Origin: Chloroflexi bacterium HGW-Chloroflexi-4
Lineage (GTDB): Bacteria > Chloroflexota > Anaerolineae > Anaerolineales > Anaerolineaceae
Length of the DNA: 64,000 bases
Reading direction: 5' to 3'
Assembly (NCBI GenBank): GCA_002840715.1
Contig: PHBW01000002.1
Location: forward strand, 1-64,000
Part shown: positions 1-9,604 of the stretch, in pieces
How the letters are laid out: each line of letters opens with the position of its first letter
How positions within the stretch are numbered: position 1 is the stretch's first letter
Notes under the pieces: generated by a model
The model's database searches: none
The model's input: the letters and a program-made list of their open reading frames with translations, nothing else
What the model was told of the DNA's origin: nothing
Made by a program: the position numbers and the translations under genes

Positions 1-534
1 CCTGATTTTGGATTATATATACTTCGATCTAAGGACTTCTATCTGGCTATACGGTGCGGCTCGATCGGTCAAAACGGAAATGGCGGTCACGCACATAACG
101 ATCAGTTGTCATTGGAATTAGTCATTAATGGATTAAATATCATTACAGATCCAGGAACCTATCTCTATACTCCCATCATTAAAAAAAGAAATGAATTCCG
201 TTCTGTAAAAGCTCATTTTTCACCATCTCTTGCCGACCTAGAACCTGGCAATCTTTCGCTTAATGCGTTTAAACTTAGCGATCCCAAAGCAGAAGTGATC
301 TATTTTGGAAGTGATGGGTTTATTGGTAAACACTACGGCTACGGGTTTGCAGTTTATAGACAGATCACATTTTCACCGTCAGAAATAGTCATTAACGACT
401 TTTCTGACGGTTTCAAATTGAGTTTTGATGCATACCAACAACCTCAATTTTCACCTGGTTATGGCATCATTTATCGTGAAAAAATGAATTCATATGAGCG
501 CTGGGTTCTTAACAATCAAAAAGGCTCTTCATAA
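1..534 (+). CDS. Heparinase II/III family protein, C-terminal part (partial)
   Basis: The reading frame is open from the first base, so this is the last 177 residues of a longer protein. Residues 28-40 carry GGHAHNDQLSLEL, the His/Asn signature at the start of the heparinase II/III C-terminal beta-sandwich domain; the rest is beta-rich. Family members are polysaccharide lyases or inactive relatives cleaving uronate-containing chains. Next to glycosyltransferases and a polymerase it probably trims or modifies the exported polysaccharide made by this cluster (inference). The catalytic N-terminal alpha-barrel lies outside the window, so activity cannot be judged. The gap to the next gene is about 55 nt, consistent with one operon. 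Confidence 0.82.
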   Translation, partial: PDFGLYILRSKDFYLAIRCGSIGQNGNGGHAHNDQLSLELVINGLNIITDPGTYLYTPIIKKRNEFRSVKAHFSPSLADLEPGNLSLNAFKLSDPKAEVIYFGSDGFIGKHYGYGFAVYRQITFSPSEIVINDFSDGFKLSFDAYQQPQFSPGYGIIYREKMNSYERWVLNNQKGSS

Positions 535-590
535 AGCTAATCTCGGATATACTTTTAAATTACAATAATTTTTAAAGGCGGTAATATCAA

Positions 591-1742
591 TTGGCAAAGA
601 AAATCCTTATTTCTGGCGGACTTTATTGGAATTCACCCTTTAAAGTTGGCAGCTATCATATTGCTAAAGGTTTTGCTGATCTTGGTTGGGAAGTTGGATT
701 CTTGTCCAACCCAATATCCCCTTTTCATATAATTAATGGAATAAATCAAGAATTAACTGAAAGGTGGAATTCTTATATTCACGGCGGAACAGTGGAATAT
801 AACGGAAAAATATGGTGCTATATCCCAGGATCCTTGTTGACGCCAAATAATAAACCTATATTAAAAAGTTTGTGGCTGCAAAAAAACTGGAATAAACTCA
901 GTTTTCCTTCTGTTTTGAAAAAAATTAAAACCAAAGGCTTTGATGAAGTTGACCTACTTTACATAGGAAGTCCAAACGATTACTATTTGTTAAACACGAT
1001 TCATTACAAAAAATCGATTTTTCGAATTGCCGATATGACATCTGGCTTTTCTAACAGCACAGATGCATCAAAAATGATAGAAACAGAAATCGCACAACGC
1101 GTGGATGTTGTATTATATACAGCTCAGAATCTTGCAGAACATGTAAAATCTCTCTCCCCTAAAAAGGCAGTTTATTTTCCAAACGGGGTTAATTATAGCC
1201 ATTTTGAACAAGGTTCCAATCAAATCCCTGAAGAATTTAATAATATCCCGCATCCCATTGCTTTGTATGTCGGTGCCTTGTCTGAATGGTTTGATTTTGA
1301 ACTGGTTAATAAAGCAGCGCAAAAATTGCCCGAAGTCTCATTTGTATTTATTGGCCCTGACGCACTTGCCAAAATCAAATTAGCCAGATTACCCAATATT
1401 TATATCCTTGGTCCCCGCGATTATAATGACCTGACGAAGTATATGTATAATTCAGATGTGGGGATCATTCCTTTCGATTTAAAGAATCATTCCCATCTGG
1501 TCAATAGTATCAATCCGCTAAAAATGTATGAATACATGGCATGTGGATTGCCCGTTCTGGCCGTTGAATGGCAGGAATTAATAATGATAGATAGCCCTGT
1601 CTTTCTTTATAAAGATGAGGATGAATTTATCGTAAAACTTAAACAACTTTGCTCAGGTGACACTCAGAACAAAGAGCATTTACAGTCCTTTGCAAAAAAT
1701 CAGGATTGGATCAAAAAAATTGAATTTCTTAGCGAAATTTGA
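591..1742 (+). CDS. Glycosyltransferase, GT4/GT1-like
   Basis: A 383-residue GT-B glycosyltransferase that should move a sugar from a nucleotide donor onto a growing polysaccharide on the inner membrane face. The C-terminal donor domain is clear: ALYVGALSEWFDFELV near 225-240, a Gly-Pro-rich strand-turn, and KMYEYMACGLPVLAVEW near 308-324, the usual E-x7-E region. The N-terminal domain begins KKILISGGLYW. The start is a TTG; AAAGGCGG at 574-581 is well spaced for it. It has no membrane segment. Donor and acceptor cannot be read from the sequence. It lies between the heparinase-like gene and the polymerase, as expected in an exopolysaccharide operon. Confidence 0.85.
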   Translation: MAKKILISGGLYWNSPFKVGSYHIAKGFADLGWEVGFLSNPISPFHIINGINQELTERWNSYIHGGTVEYNGKIWCYIPGSLLTPNNKPILKSLWLQKNWNKLSFPSVLKKIKTKGFDEVDLLYIGSPNDYYLLNTIHYKKSIFRIADMTSGFSNSTDASKMIETEIAQRVDVVLYTAQNLAEHVKSLSPKKAVYFPNGVNYSHFEQGSNQIPEEFNNIPHPIALYVGALSEWFDFELVNKAAQKLPEVSFVFIGPDALAKIKLARLPNIYILGPRDYNDLTKYMYNSDVGIIPFDLKNHSHLVNSINPLKMYEYMACGLPVLAVEWQELIMIDSPVFLYKDEDEFIVKLKQLCSGDTQNKEHLQSFAKNQDWIKKIEFLSEI

Positions 1743-3141
1743 AAATAAAAATCTAAACCCAAGATTACTCAATGTTTTTAATGAAATTTTGTTTTATTTA
1801 ATTGGATTTAGTATCATATTGCTTCCAATTAATGGATTACCCTATATAAAAATCTTGGGGGAATTATCACTTGAAGCAGCCACTTACCCAATGCTGCTCG
1901 GTGTACTAATTTTTGGAATAATATTTGCGTTTCAACGGAAATTGATTGTTCCAAGAATAATTAGTTCGAAGATTTTATTCTTTTTCCTCTTATGGATTAT
2001 TGTCTCAGCTATTTTTAATTCCCCCGTGATTTTTGAGCACTTTGTTAAAGAAAGATCCGGGGTAGAAAAATATTTTATCCAACTCATCTTAATGAGTTTC
2101 GTATCTATCGTCAGCGTTTTGACTTTTACAGTCTTTCAACAAACTAATCGGATAAATCCATTTTCGGCTTTCAGAAAATTTGTAATTTTTTCATTAGTTG
2201 TCTCATGTGTTTATTCATTCGTAATTGATATTCCTGCAATGTCAGGGCAACAATGGGCCATAAATATTCTTCAATGGATAACAAAAATCCTTCATGGGTC
2301 CAATGGATTATATACCTCAAGACTTCGCTCCCTTTCTGGAGAAGCCTCATGGTTTGGAATGTATTTAGGTTATGCATTTCCATGGTTGATCAGCTCCTTT
2401 TTATCCGAAAGACGATGGATTAAATACCCGATCTTCCTTATCATGTTTTCAGTCCTTGTTTTAACTTACCTGACTTTTTCACGAACAGCCAATTTGCTAA
2501 TACTCTTTGACTTGGTTGTATTTTTGCCCTTTATATTTACTAGCAAGCAAAGTGCCAAAAGAATAAATAATATCGGATTGATTGTTATTTTATTTTTTCA
2601 AATTCTTTTAACTTTTACTAGCTTGGGAAACACTTTATTCTCCAGACTCGAATCAACAGATTTATCCGTAGACAATCGACAATCAAATATTGCCCGGTTC
2701 GGTTCTCAAGTTACAGCCATAAATATGGGGTTAGATCATCCTGTTTTTGGAGTTGGATTGGGCCAATATGGTTTTCATATGAAGGATTACATCCCAGCCT
2801 GGGCTGCGGATAATTCAGAAATTAAAGTATGGTCTTCTGAAGACCCAAATTCGCCATGGCCGCCGGTTCACGGATTGTGGGCAAGGGTTCTGGCTGAAAC
2901 AGGATTTCCAGGTTTGTTGTTATGGTCTATGGTTTGGATCACGCTTTTAATTAATATTATTAAGCGCTATTTACTGATGAGAAATGTCAATCCAGAGAAT
3001 GCCCTCTTTGGATTAACCTTGTTGGTAACGATATTGTGTCTGCTTTTGATTGGTTTCGTATCGGATAGCTTTCGCTATATGTTCTATTGGATTCCATTAG
3101 GATTATCCTGGGTATGGCTTTCAAAAACAAACACCTCTTAA
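1720..3141 (+). CDS. O-antigen ligase/polymerase (Wzy_C-like) membrane protein
   Basis: A polytopic protein of about 473 residues with roughly 11-12 hydrophobic segments and a large loop near residues 330-400. The loop carries HPVFGVGLGQYGFHM, the PxxGxGxGxF-type signature of the Wzy_C/O-antigen ligase superfamily. Such proteins polymerise or ligate undecaprenyl-linked oligosaccharides on the outer membrane face. The frame is open back to a GTG at 1657, inside the preceding gene; I prefer the TTG at 1720, which leaves only a 23-nt overlap, though its ribosome-binding site is weak. The overlap implies translational coupling. Ligase and polymerase roles cannot be separated here; its place in an EPS cluster favours polymerase. 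Confidence 0.8.
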   Translation: MNFLAKFENKNLNPRLLNVFNEILFYLIGFSIILLPINGLPYIKILGELSLEAATYPMLLGVLIFGIIFAFQRKLIVPRIISSKILFFFLLWIIVSAIFNSPVIFEHFVKERSGVEKYFIQLILMSFVSIVSVLTFTVFQQTNRINPFSAFRKFVIFSLVVSCVYSFVIDIPAMSGQQWAINILQWITKILHGSNGLYTSRLRSLSGEASWFGMYLGYAFPWLISSFLSERRWIKYPIFLIMFSVLVLTYLTFSRTANLLILFDLVVFLPFIFTSKQSAKRINNIGLIVILFFQILLTFTSLGNTLFSRLESTDLSVDNRQSNIARFGSQVTAINMGLDHPVFGVGLGQYGFHMKDYIPAWAADNSEIKVWSSEDPNSPWPPVHGLWARVLAETGFPGLLLWSMVWITLLINIIKRYLLMRNVNPENALFGLTLLVTILCLLLIGFVSDSFRYMFYWIPLGLSWVWLSKTNTS

Positions 3142-3229
3142 CGAATTAATTTATTACAAAATATCTTGGGTCATTTCAATCAATTTAAATATATATTTTT
3201 TTGTGTGACAGACTAAGGGAATATTTCTA

Positions 3230-4402
3230 ATGAGAATTTTGCATATCGTTTCAAGTCTGGATCCGATATTTGGCGGACAACCGGAAGTTGTAAAACAACT
3301 TATCCCTGCGATAGCGTCATTAGGACACCATAACGAAGTAATTACACTAGATAATTATCAATACCAGTTTCCAGCTTTCTTAAATGTAACTATTCACTCC
3401 CTCTCCCCAAGTTATGGAAAATACAACTTAAATTTTAAACTAATTCCCTGGCTGGTAAGAAATAATAGCCAATTTGACTGTGTTATTTGTCATGGCATTT
3501 GGCAATTTCAAAGCTACGGAACCTGGTTAGCAACCTGGTTTCACAAGTTTCCATTTTTTGTCTATGTACACGGTGCATTAGATCCCTGGTTTAAATTGAC
3601 TTATCCAATTAAACATTTAAAAAAATGGTTATATTGGCCTTGGGCAGAATATTTTGTCTTAAAATCAGCCACTGGAGTCTTATTTACATCTGAAGGAGAA
3701 AAAAAACAGGCGGCTAAATCTTTCAGCTTATACCATGTAAATCCAGTCGTTGTCAATTTTGGAATAAAAAAACCAGCAATCGATGTGATTCGAGCAAAAC
3801 ATGCATTCAAAAATAGTTTTCCTGAGACAGACGGAAAAGAATTATTTTTGTTTATGGGAAGAATTCATCCAATAAAAGGATGTGATAATCTTCTACACGC
3901 ATTTTCAGATTTATCCGACAAAAATCCCAACTGGCATTGTGTCATCGCCGGCCCCGATGTAATTGGATGGCAATCAACTCTTCACGAATTAGCAAATAAA
4001 TTAAACATCGCAAATAGAATAACTTGGGCGGGAATGTTGGAAGGCGAAACAAAATGGGGCGCCTTATTATCCGCGTCATGTTTGGTTTTGCCATCCCACA
4101 CTGAGAATTTTGGTATCGTAGTAGCTGAAGCGTTAGCTTGTGGAACACCAGTAATTCTCACAAATAAAGTAAATATTTGGGAGACGATCGAAAATGAGAA
4201 AGCAGGCTTTGCAGCCGATGATACCGTCGATGGTCTGCGTGAGTCTCTACAAAAATGGTCTGAGCTTAATAAACCTGATCTACAAATTCTTCAAGGTAAT
4301 GCATTTCGGTGTTTTTCCAACCATTTTGAAATAGACTTGACTACAAAAAAAATGATAAACTTACTCGAACTTGAGATCTCAAAAAAACATACAAAAATGT
4401 AA
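3230..4402 (+). CDS. Glycosyltransferase family 4
   Basis: A 390-residue GT-B enzyme. The N-terminus MRILHIVSSLDPIFGGQPEV is the classical GT4 start with the glycine-rich acceptor loop. The donor domain has LFLFMGRIHPIKGCDNLL (near 205-222) and, near residues 280-310, PSHTENFGIVVAEALACGTP with the conserved E-x7-E pair. Retaining transferases of this kind use UDP- or GDP-sugars to extend lipid-linked oligosaccharides. It follows the polymerase after an 88-nt AT-rich spacer; AAGGGA lies just upstream of the ATG. The sugar specificity is not visible. Confidence 0.9.
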   Translation: MRILHIVSSLDPIFGGQPEVVKQLIPAIASLGHHNEVITLDNYQYQFPAFLNVTIHSLSPSYGKYNLNFKLIPWLVRNNSQFDCVICHGIWQFQSYGTWLATWFHKFPFFVYVHGALDPWFKLTYPIKHLKKWLYWPWAEYFVLKSATGVLFTSEGEKKQAAKSFSLYHVNPVVVNFGIKKPAIDVIRAKHAFKNSFPETDGKELFLFMGRIHPIKGCDNLLHAFSDLSDKNPNWHCVIAGPDVIGWQSTLHELANKLNIANRITWAGMLEGETKWGALLSASCLVLPSHTENFGIVVAEALACGTPVILTNKVNIWETIENEKAGFAADDTVDGLRESLQKWSELNKPDLQILQGNAFRCFSNHFEIDLTTKKMINLLELEISKKHTKM

Positions 4403-4467
4403 ACTATTTCCCAAAGCTGATGTTCATTCTTCCTATCTAGTATAAATATTCCTTTTTGGAGGGTTGA

Positions 4468-5445
4468 TTGATAAAGAAAAGAATTGTTATAACAGGTGGG
4501 AGTGGATTCATCGGCACTAACCTTATTGATCAACTATTGGTAGAAAACACAGAATTGATCAATATTGATATCAATCCGCCTAAAAAGCAAAACCACTTCG
4601 CTTTTTGGAAGGAATGTGATATTCGCAATTTTGAGACTTTGGATAATTTATTAAAAGAATTTCAACCGGAGATAATTGTTCATTTAGCTGCAAAAACTGA
4701 TCTAAATGGAAAAACATTATCAGATTATGCTGCAAATACCGATGGGGTTGAGAACCTGATCAACTCTAGTATGAATTGTAAGGATCTGAAATTAGTAATT
4801 TTCGCGTCCACTCGATTAGTCAACAAAATCGGATACCAACCAAAAACAGATGAAGATTACTCACCAACTACCCTCTATGGTGAAAGCAAAATGTTGGGTG
4901 AGAAAACAGTTAGAGCTTTATCAAAAAACATGCACTATCAATGGATTATTCTGCGTCCGACATCCATATGGGGCCCCTGGTTTGGAACACCATATAACGA
5001 TTTCTTTATGTCAATTATCCATTCTCTATATATTCATCCTAAGGGTTACAAAATCAAGAAATCATTTGGCTATGTTGGAAATACAGTTTTTGAGTTGACT
5101 AAATTGATCGACGATTTTCCAGCTGAATTAAACCAAAAAACTTCATATTTATGCGATTTTGAACCAATTGATGTATTTGCATGGGCACAAAGCATTGCAT
5201 TATTACAGCACGTTCGACCACCTTTAGAGGTCAAAATATGTTTCTTAAAAATTATAGCAAAATGCGGAGATTTTCTTAAAAAGTTAGGGTATAAGGAACC
5301 GCCGTTAACATCCTTCAGGTTAAATAACATCGTCACCAATATGATCTATGACACTAATGACCTTGAAGCCTTCTGCGGACCTCTGCCATTTTCTCAACAA
5401 GATGGAATTCGGGCTACTTTGGATTGGATAAATAGAAATAAGTGA
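4468..5445 (+). CDS. NAD-dependent epimerase/dehydratase (extended SDR)
   Basis: A 325-residue extended short-chain dehydrogenase. The Rossmann motif GGSGFIGTNL is at residues 9-18, the acidic residue ending strand two is in INIDINPPK, and the YxxxK pair is in YGESK (near 137-141), after a serine in FASTRLV. Such enzymes epimerise, dehydrate or reduce nucleotide-activated sugars, supplying precursors to the neighbouring glycosyltransferases. The start is read as TTG at 4468 with GGAGGG 4-5 nt upstream. The following acetyltransferase begins 7 nt after the stop. The substrate is unknown; the C-terminal half is too divergent to name a specific epimerase. Confidence 0.85.
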   Translation: MIKKRIVITGGSGFIGTNLIDQLLVENTELINIDINPPKKQNHFAFWKECDIRNFETLDNLLKEFQPEIIVHLAAKTDLNGKTLSDYAANTDGVENLINSSMNCKDLKLVIFASTRLVNKIGYQPKTDEDYSPTTLYGESKMLGEKTVRALSKNMHYQWIILRPTSIWGPWFGTPYNDFFMSIIHSLYIHPKGYKIKKSFGYVGNTVFELTKLIDDFPAELNQKTSYLCDFEPIDVFAWAQSIALLQHVRPPLEVKICFLKIIAKCGDFLKKLGYKEPPLTSFRLNNIVTNMIYDTNDLEAFCGPLPFSQQDGIRATLDWINRNK

Positions 5446-5452
5446 GGTATTA

Positions 5453-6016
5453 GTGATTCCCAAATATCAAGATCTATCAATATTCGAAGTGCCACAAGAT
5501 TTCAGAGGTCGCTCAAAGGTACAAATTCAACTATGGTGGTTTGTCCAGGCGACTTTTTTTCGATTGAGTCCACAATTTTTGTATGAATGGCGAAATTTTT
5601 TGTTAAGATTGTTTGGTGCAAAAATTGGTAAAGGAGTGAAAATTCGTCCGACCTCAAAAATAACCTACCCCTGGAATCTCGAAATAGGAAATCATTCCTG
5701 GATTGGTGATGAATGCACAATTTACAATTTAGCAAGAATCCAAATTGGAAATAATGTTGCTCTCGCCCACAAGGTTTACCTATGTACGGGAATGCACGAT
5801 ATATGCGACATCACATTTAGAATTTTCGCAGAAGAAATTATTATTAATGACGAAGTCTGGCTTCCCAATGACGTTTTTGTTGGTCCTGGGGTGACAATCG
5901 GTACGGGCGTTGTAGTTGGAACTAGAAGCACTGTTCTTAAGGACCTTCCTGAAGGTATGATTTGTTATGGTCATCCTGCCATCCCAGTTAAGCCGCGCCA
6001 AGTAAATACAAAATGA
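5453..6016 (+). CDS. wcaF-like: WcaF-like hexapeptide-repeat acyltransferase
   Basis: A 187-residue left-handed beta-helix acyltransferase of the colanic acid WcaF type. An N-terminal amphipathic region (WWFVQATFFRLSP) is followed by hexapeptide repeats from about residue 58 to 170, such as IGKGVKI, IGNHSWIGDECTI and IGTGVVVGTRSTV. The loop TGMHDICD supplies the likely catalytic His. The family transfers acetyl from acetyl-CoA to a sugar hydroxyl of a lipid-linked repeat unit. The start is GTG at 5453 with GAGGT just upstream. The stop overlaps the next ATG by 4 nt, so the two are translationally coupled. A WcaF/WcaI-like pair also occurs in colanic-acid-type clusters. Confidence 0.88.
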   Translation: MIPKYQDLSIFEVPQDFRGRSKVQIQLWWFVQATFFRLSPQFLYEWRNFLLRLFGAKIGKGVKIRPTSKITYPWNLEIGNHSWIGDECTIYNLARIQIGNNVALAHKVYLCTGMHDICDITFRIFAEEIIINDEVWLPNDVFVGPGVTIGTGVVVGTRSTVLKDLPEGMICYGHPAIPVKPRQVNTK

Positions 6017-7239
6017 ATATCATCATCCATGGATTAAACTTCAGTCCTGAAATTGTTGGGGTTGGCAAGTATAGTGGCGAACTGGCGAGAAGTCTTGTCG
6101 AAAAGGGACATCATGTAACAGTGGTAACCGCCCCACCTTACTTTCCACAATGGCGCATCCAACCAGGGTACTCAGGAAAAAAATGGACGACTGTATACGA
6201 AAACAAAATAAAAATTGTTCGATGTCCGATTTGGGTGCCCAAAAAAGTAACAGGAATTCGAAGGATAATTCATCTTCTTACCTTTGCTTTATCCTCCTCA
6301 TTTATCATAATAAACGAGTGTAGAAGTAAACCCGATTTCGTAATTGCTGTTGAACCAACATTATTCTCCGCACCATTTACATTACTTGCATGTAAATTGA
6401 ATCATGTTTTTTCATGGCTGCACATTCAGGATTTTGAGGTTGATGCTGCAATTGAATTGGGTATTATCCAAAAAATAAAAATGTTAAGCGCCATTTCAAA
6501 AATGTTTGAAAATTGGGTCCATTCCCACTTTGATCATTTTTCAACCATATCTCACAAAATGACCGAGAGATTAATTGCAAAAGGAGTTCCCAAAGAAAAA
6601 GTAAGTTACTTTCCTAATTGGGTTGATACAAATCTGATATATCCAGATGAAAAAACAAATCAATACCGCCAATCATTTGGATTTACCGGAGAAGATATTG
6701 TGGTTTTGTATTCAGGAAGCCTTGGTGTGAAACAGGGAATTGAAATTATTATTGAAATTGCTGATTTATTAAAAAACAATTTGAATATTAAATTTGTAAT
6801 TTGCGGAGATGGCCCCGACAAGACACTTCTTCAACAAATGGCTGAAAAAAACCCTAACGTATTCTTCTTACCCTTACAACCTTTCTCAGAGCTGAATGAC
6901 CTTCTAAATATGGCAGACATACACTTACTGCCCCAAAAATATGATGCCAGTGATCTTGTTATGCCATCAAAACTTCTTGGAATTCTCTCAAGTGGAAAAC
7001 CGGTTGTCGCTGGATGCATCAGTGGGAGCGAATTATTTAGTATTGTTCAAAATATTGGAATTGCCGTGAAACCAGAGGATTCAAAAGAGTACGCAAAGGC
7101 AATTGAATACCTCGCAGTTAACCAAGATCAAAGGAAACTTTTTGGAACAAACGGACGCAAATTGGCAATTACTAAATTTTCTCAAAAAAACATAATTGAA
7201 AATTTTATAGCAGATTTAATTAAATATTTATCAAAATAA
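6013..7239 (+). CDS. wcaI-like: WcaI-like glycosyltransferase (GT4)
   Basis: A 408-residue GT-B transferase starting MNIIIHGLNFSPEIVGVGKY and followed by TAPPYFPQW, both typical of the WcaI family (putative colanic acid fucosyl-type transferase). The donor domain has VVLYSGSLGVKQGIE (near 232-246), VICGDGPDK, and DLVMPSKLLGILSSGKPVVA near 312-331. It overlaps the preceding acetyltransferase gene by ATGA. It is the last co-oriented gene of the cluster; only 13 nt separate its stop from the convergent oxidoreductase, and no hairpin terminator is evident there. The fucosyl assignment of the family should not be transferred without evidence. Confidence 0.88.
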   Translation: MNIIIHGLNFSPEIVGVGKYSGELARSLVEKGHHVTVVTAPPYFPQWRIQPGYSGKKWTTVYENKIKIVRCPIWVPKKVTGIRRIIHLLTFALSSSFIIINECRSKPDFVIAVEPTLFSAPFTLLACKLNHVFSWLHIQDFEVDAAIELGIIQKIKMLSAISKMFENWVHSHFDHFSTISHKMTERLIAKGVPKEKVSYFPNWVDTNLIYPDEKTNQYRQSFGFTGEDIVVLYSGSLGVKQGIEIIIEIADLLKNNLNIKFVICGDGPDKTLLQQMAEKNPNVFFLPLQPFSELNDLLNMADIHLLPQKYDASDLVMPSKLLGILSSGKPVVAGCISGSELFSIVQNIGIAVKPEDSKEYAKAIEYLAVNQDQRKLFGTNGRKLAITKFSQKNIIENFIADLIKYLSK

Positions 7240-7252
7240 TTCAAGTCTAGGG

Positions 7253-9388
7253 TTATTTTATTTCCTCTGAATCTTTTTCCAGACTAATTATGGATGTATT
7301 ATAAAGGTCTTGCAAGCTTGTTGGATAACGATTATCTGTAAGGATCGCTTTAGCAAAAACGCGTAACTCCTCCAGGTGTCCTTTATCCGGTTGAACAACA
7401 TTAATAGATTTATGTTTTAGGCCAAATGCTTTTAAAGATCGATAATCGTCAAGAACAATAATCTTGCCATCACAATAGATTTCCATATACTCTTTACCTA
7501 ATTCAGGTGTACCGAGAGAAGTATAGATTAGGTTCGCAACAGATCCATCTGTGTATTTGATAATCTTGACAACATTATCACTGTTTAAGATGTGTCTGGT
7601 CTTTGAATTTATACTGGTTGTCGAAAACTCTGCTACAGGCGAATCGATTAAATATTGAAATAAATCGAAAATGTGGCAAGCTTCACCAACAATCCTGCCA
7701 CCGCCTTCATCAGTTTGAGTCCAATGTTCAGGGGGTAGATATCCTGCATTCATTCTATAAGTGATCATAAGTGGGTTTGTTCGATTTGATATGATCTTCT
7801 TAGTTGTTTGAGCAAATGGAGAATACCGTCTGTTGTATCCAACCATGAACGGAACCTCAGTTTCAGTAAGAACTGCGACTAATTGATCCAAATCTTTTTT
7901 TGATGTAGCCATGGGTTTTTCCAAGAAAATGGCTTTTCCAGCGTGGGCGGCTTGAATTGCTTGTTGAGCATGCAAATTATGGCGTGTGCAAATAAATACT
8001 GCATCAACTTCAGGATCTTCCAATACGTCTTTATAATCTGTACTGGCATAAGCAGCCCCAAATGTGGTTGCTGTATTCTTTGCATTGCCACCAGTGCTGC
8101 TCACAATTGCCCTGACACAATAACGGTCAGACATTGAGAGTAAATTTGGCAAGTGAACGGTTTTTGCAAAACTTCCAGCGCCAATTATTGCAATATTGAT
8201 TTTTTTACTGACAGGCTGCACTAATAGATTTACTTTAGTAGAAGTTTTTACCTGAAGATGGTTTTGTGTTTCCGCAGGAAAATGAAGAATAACGCCAAGC
8301 GGTTTTACCTGAGCTGTTTGAAGTTCTTCATAAGCTTTTGGTGCTTCATCCAATTCGTATTCTTTTTCTAGTATTGAATCCAACACAACTTTCTTTTCTG
8401 CAACAAGGCGGAGGTAATCTTGCATATTTCTATTTTCTGTCCACCGCACATAATTATATGGATAATCGATCCCTTTTTCTTCATACGAATAATCATATCT
8501 ACCAGGACCATAGGAACAAGAAATTAGTAAATCGATTTCTTTTTCATAAAAAGGAGATCGTTTTAGACCTAACCCTACTGCACCAACAATAACTACGCGG
8601 CCTTTTTTTCGAGTCATTTCCATCGCTTGGTTAACAATTTGGTCGGTATCTGCTGCAGCCGTGATAATTGTTGCATCAACACCGAATCCATTTGTTAGGT
8701 CTCTCAAGACTGAAACCGGATCACTTTCGGACGGTTGAAATGCGTAATCGGCTCCCAACTCAATTGCCGTCTGATTGCGTCGTTCATCCAGATCGAATCC
8801 GATTACTTTGCATCCTGATGCCTTTAATAATTGCACTGTTAATTGACCTAACAACCCTAGTCCAATAACTGCAATTATTTCTCCGAGTCTAGGATCTGAT
8901 CGTCTTACACCTTGTAATGCAATCGCACCTAATGTCATGGAAGCAGCATCTTTTAAGCTGCATTGGTCAGGAATTTTTACAAGCAAATTACGTGGAACTA
9001 AAACAACTTCTGCGTGGTTTGCAATTCCAGCGCCAGCACAAGCAACTCTATCTCCCTGTTTAATATCAACTATTCCTTCTCCTACTTGAATTACAATTCC
9101 AGAACATGAATACCCAATTGGAATAGCTTGATCGCGAATACTGGTTACTTTTGCAATAGTCTTTTGAATCCCTTGGGTTTTGAAAAATTCAAGAAGTTTT
9201 GAAATTTTCTCGGGTTGAGCAAGAGCTTTCTTAATTAACGATTGATCTGATACTTTCACAGTACCTAGCTCGGTACCAGTACTAATTAATGAATAAACAA
9301 CTTCTACTAAAACATGTCCAGACTCAATAATCGGAGCTGGAACATTGTCAATGTGTACCAAACCTCTGTTAATAAAAATTTGCTTCAT
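7253..9388 (-). CDS. Bi-domain oxidoreductase: MDR dehydrogenase fused to Gfo/Idh/MocA
   Basis: A 711-residue fusion. Residues 1 to about 350 are a medium-chain dehydrogenase: a GroES-like part with GYSCSGIVIQVGEGI and GDRVACAGAG, then a Rossmann motif in VIGLGLLGQLTVQLL. Residues about 390-711 are a Gfo/Idh/MocA oxidoreductase: INIAIIGAGSFAKTVHLPNL binds NAD(P), and IFLEKPMATS holds the conserved EKP. Such fusions recur in surface-polysaccharide clusters together with heparinase-like proteins and are thought to oxidise or reduce a sugar intermediate in two linked steps; the chemistry is not established. The gene faces the glycosyltransferases tail to tail and so has its own promoter upstream of 9388. 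Confidence 0.88.
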   Translation of the reverse strand: MKQIFINRGLVHIDNVPAPIIESGHVLVEVVYSLISTGTELGTVKVSDQSLIKKALAQPEKISKLLEFFKTQGIQKTIAKVTSIRDQAIPIGYSCSGIVIQVGEGIVDIKQGDRVACAGAGIANHAEVVLVPRNLLVKIPDQCSLKDAASMTLGAIALQGVRRSDPRLGEIIAVIGLGLLGQLTVQLLKASGCKVIGFDLDERRNQTAIELGADYAFQPSESDPVSVLRDLTNGFGVDATIITAAADTDQIVNQAMEMTRKKGRVVIVGAVGLGLKRSPFYEKEIDLLISCSYGPGRYDYSYEEKGIDYPYNYVRWTENRNMQDYLRLVAEKKVVLDSILEKEYELDEAPKAYEELQTAQVKPLGVILHFPAETQNHLQVKTSTKVNLLVQPVSKKINIAIIGAGSFAKTVHLPNLLSMSDRYCVRAIVSSTGGNAKNTATTFGAAYASTDYKDVLEDPEVDAVFICTRHNLHAQQAIQAAHAGKAIFLEKPMATSKKDLDQLVAVLTETEVPFMVGYNRRYSPFAQTTKKIISNRTNPLMITYRMNAGYLPPEHWTQTDEGGGRIVGEACHIFDLFQYLIDSPVAEFSTTSINSKTRHILNSDNVVKIIKYTDGSVANLIYTSLGTPELGKEYMEIYCDGKIIVLDDYRSLKAFGLKHKSINVVQPDKGHLEELRVFAKAILTDNRYPTSLQDLYNTSIISLEKDSEEIK

Positions 9389-9604
9389 TATTTAATTTCC
9401 TAATTCATTTAATATGAAACAAGCAACTATAAATTTGGTGCATACATTTGTCAGAAAATGTAACAGTTGTTAAGATCAATCGATTAAATAAAAGCAAAAT
9501 ATATTACAGCTTGAATTATACCAAGTACCAACTAGAAATATTTTTATATATATAAAGAAATCAAGCTTTCAGACTCTATTTGATTTATCGTGTAAAATCA
9601 ATCC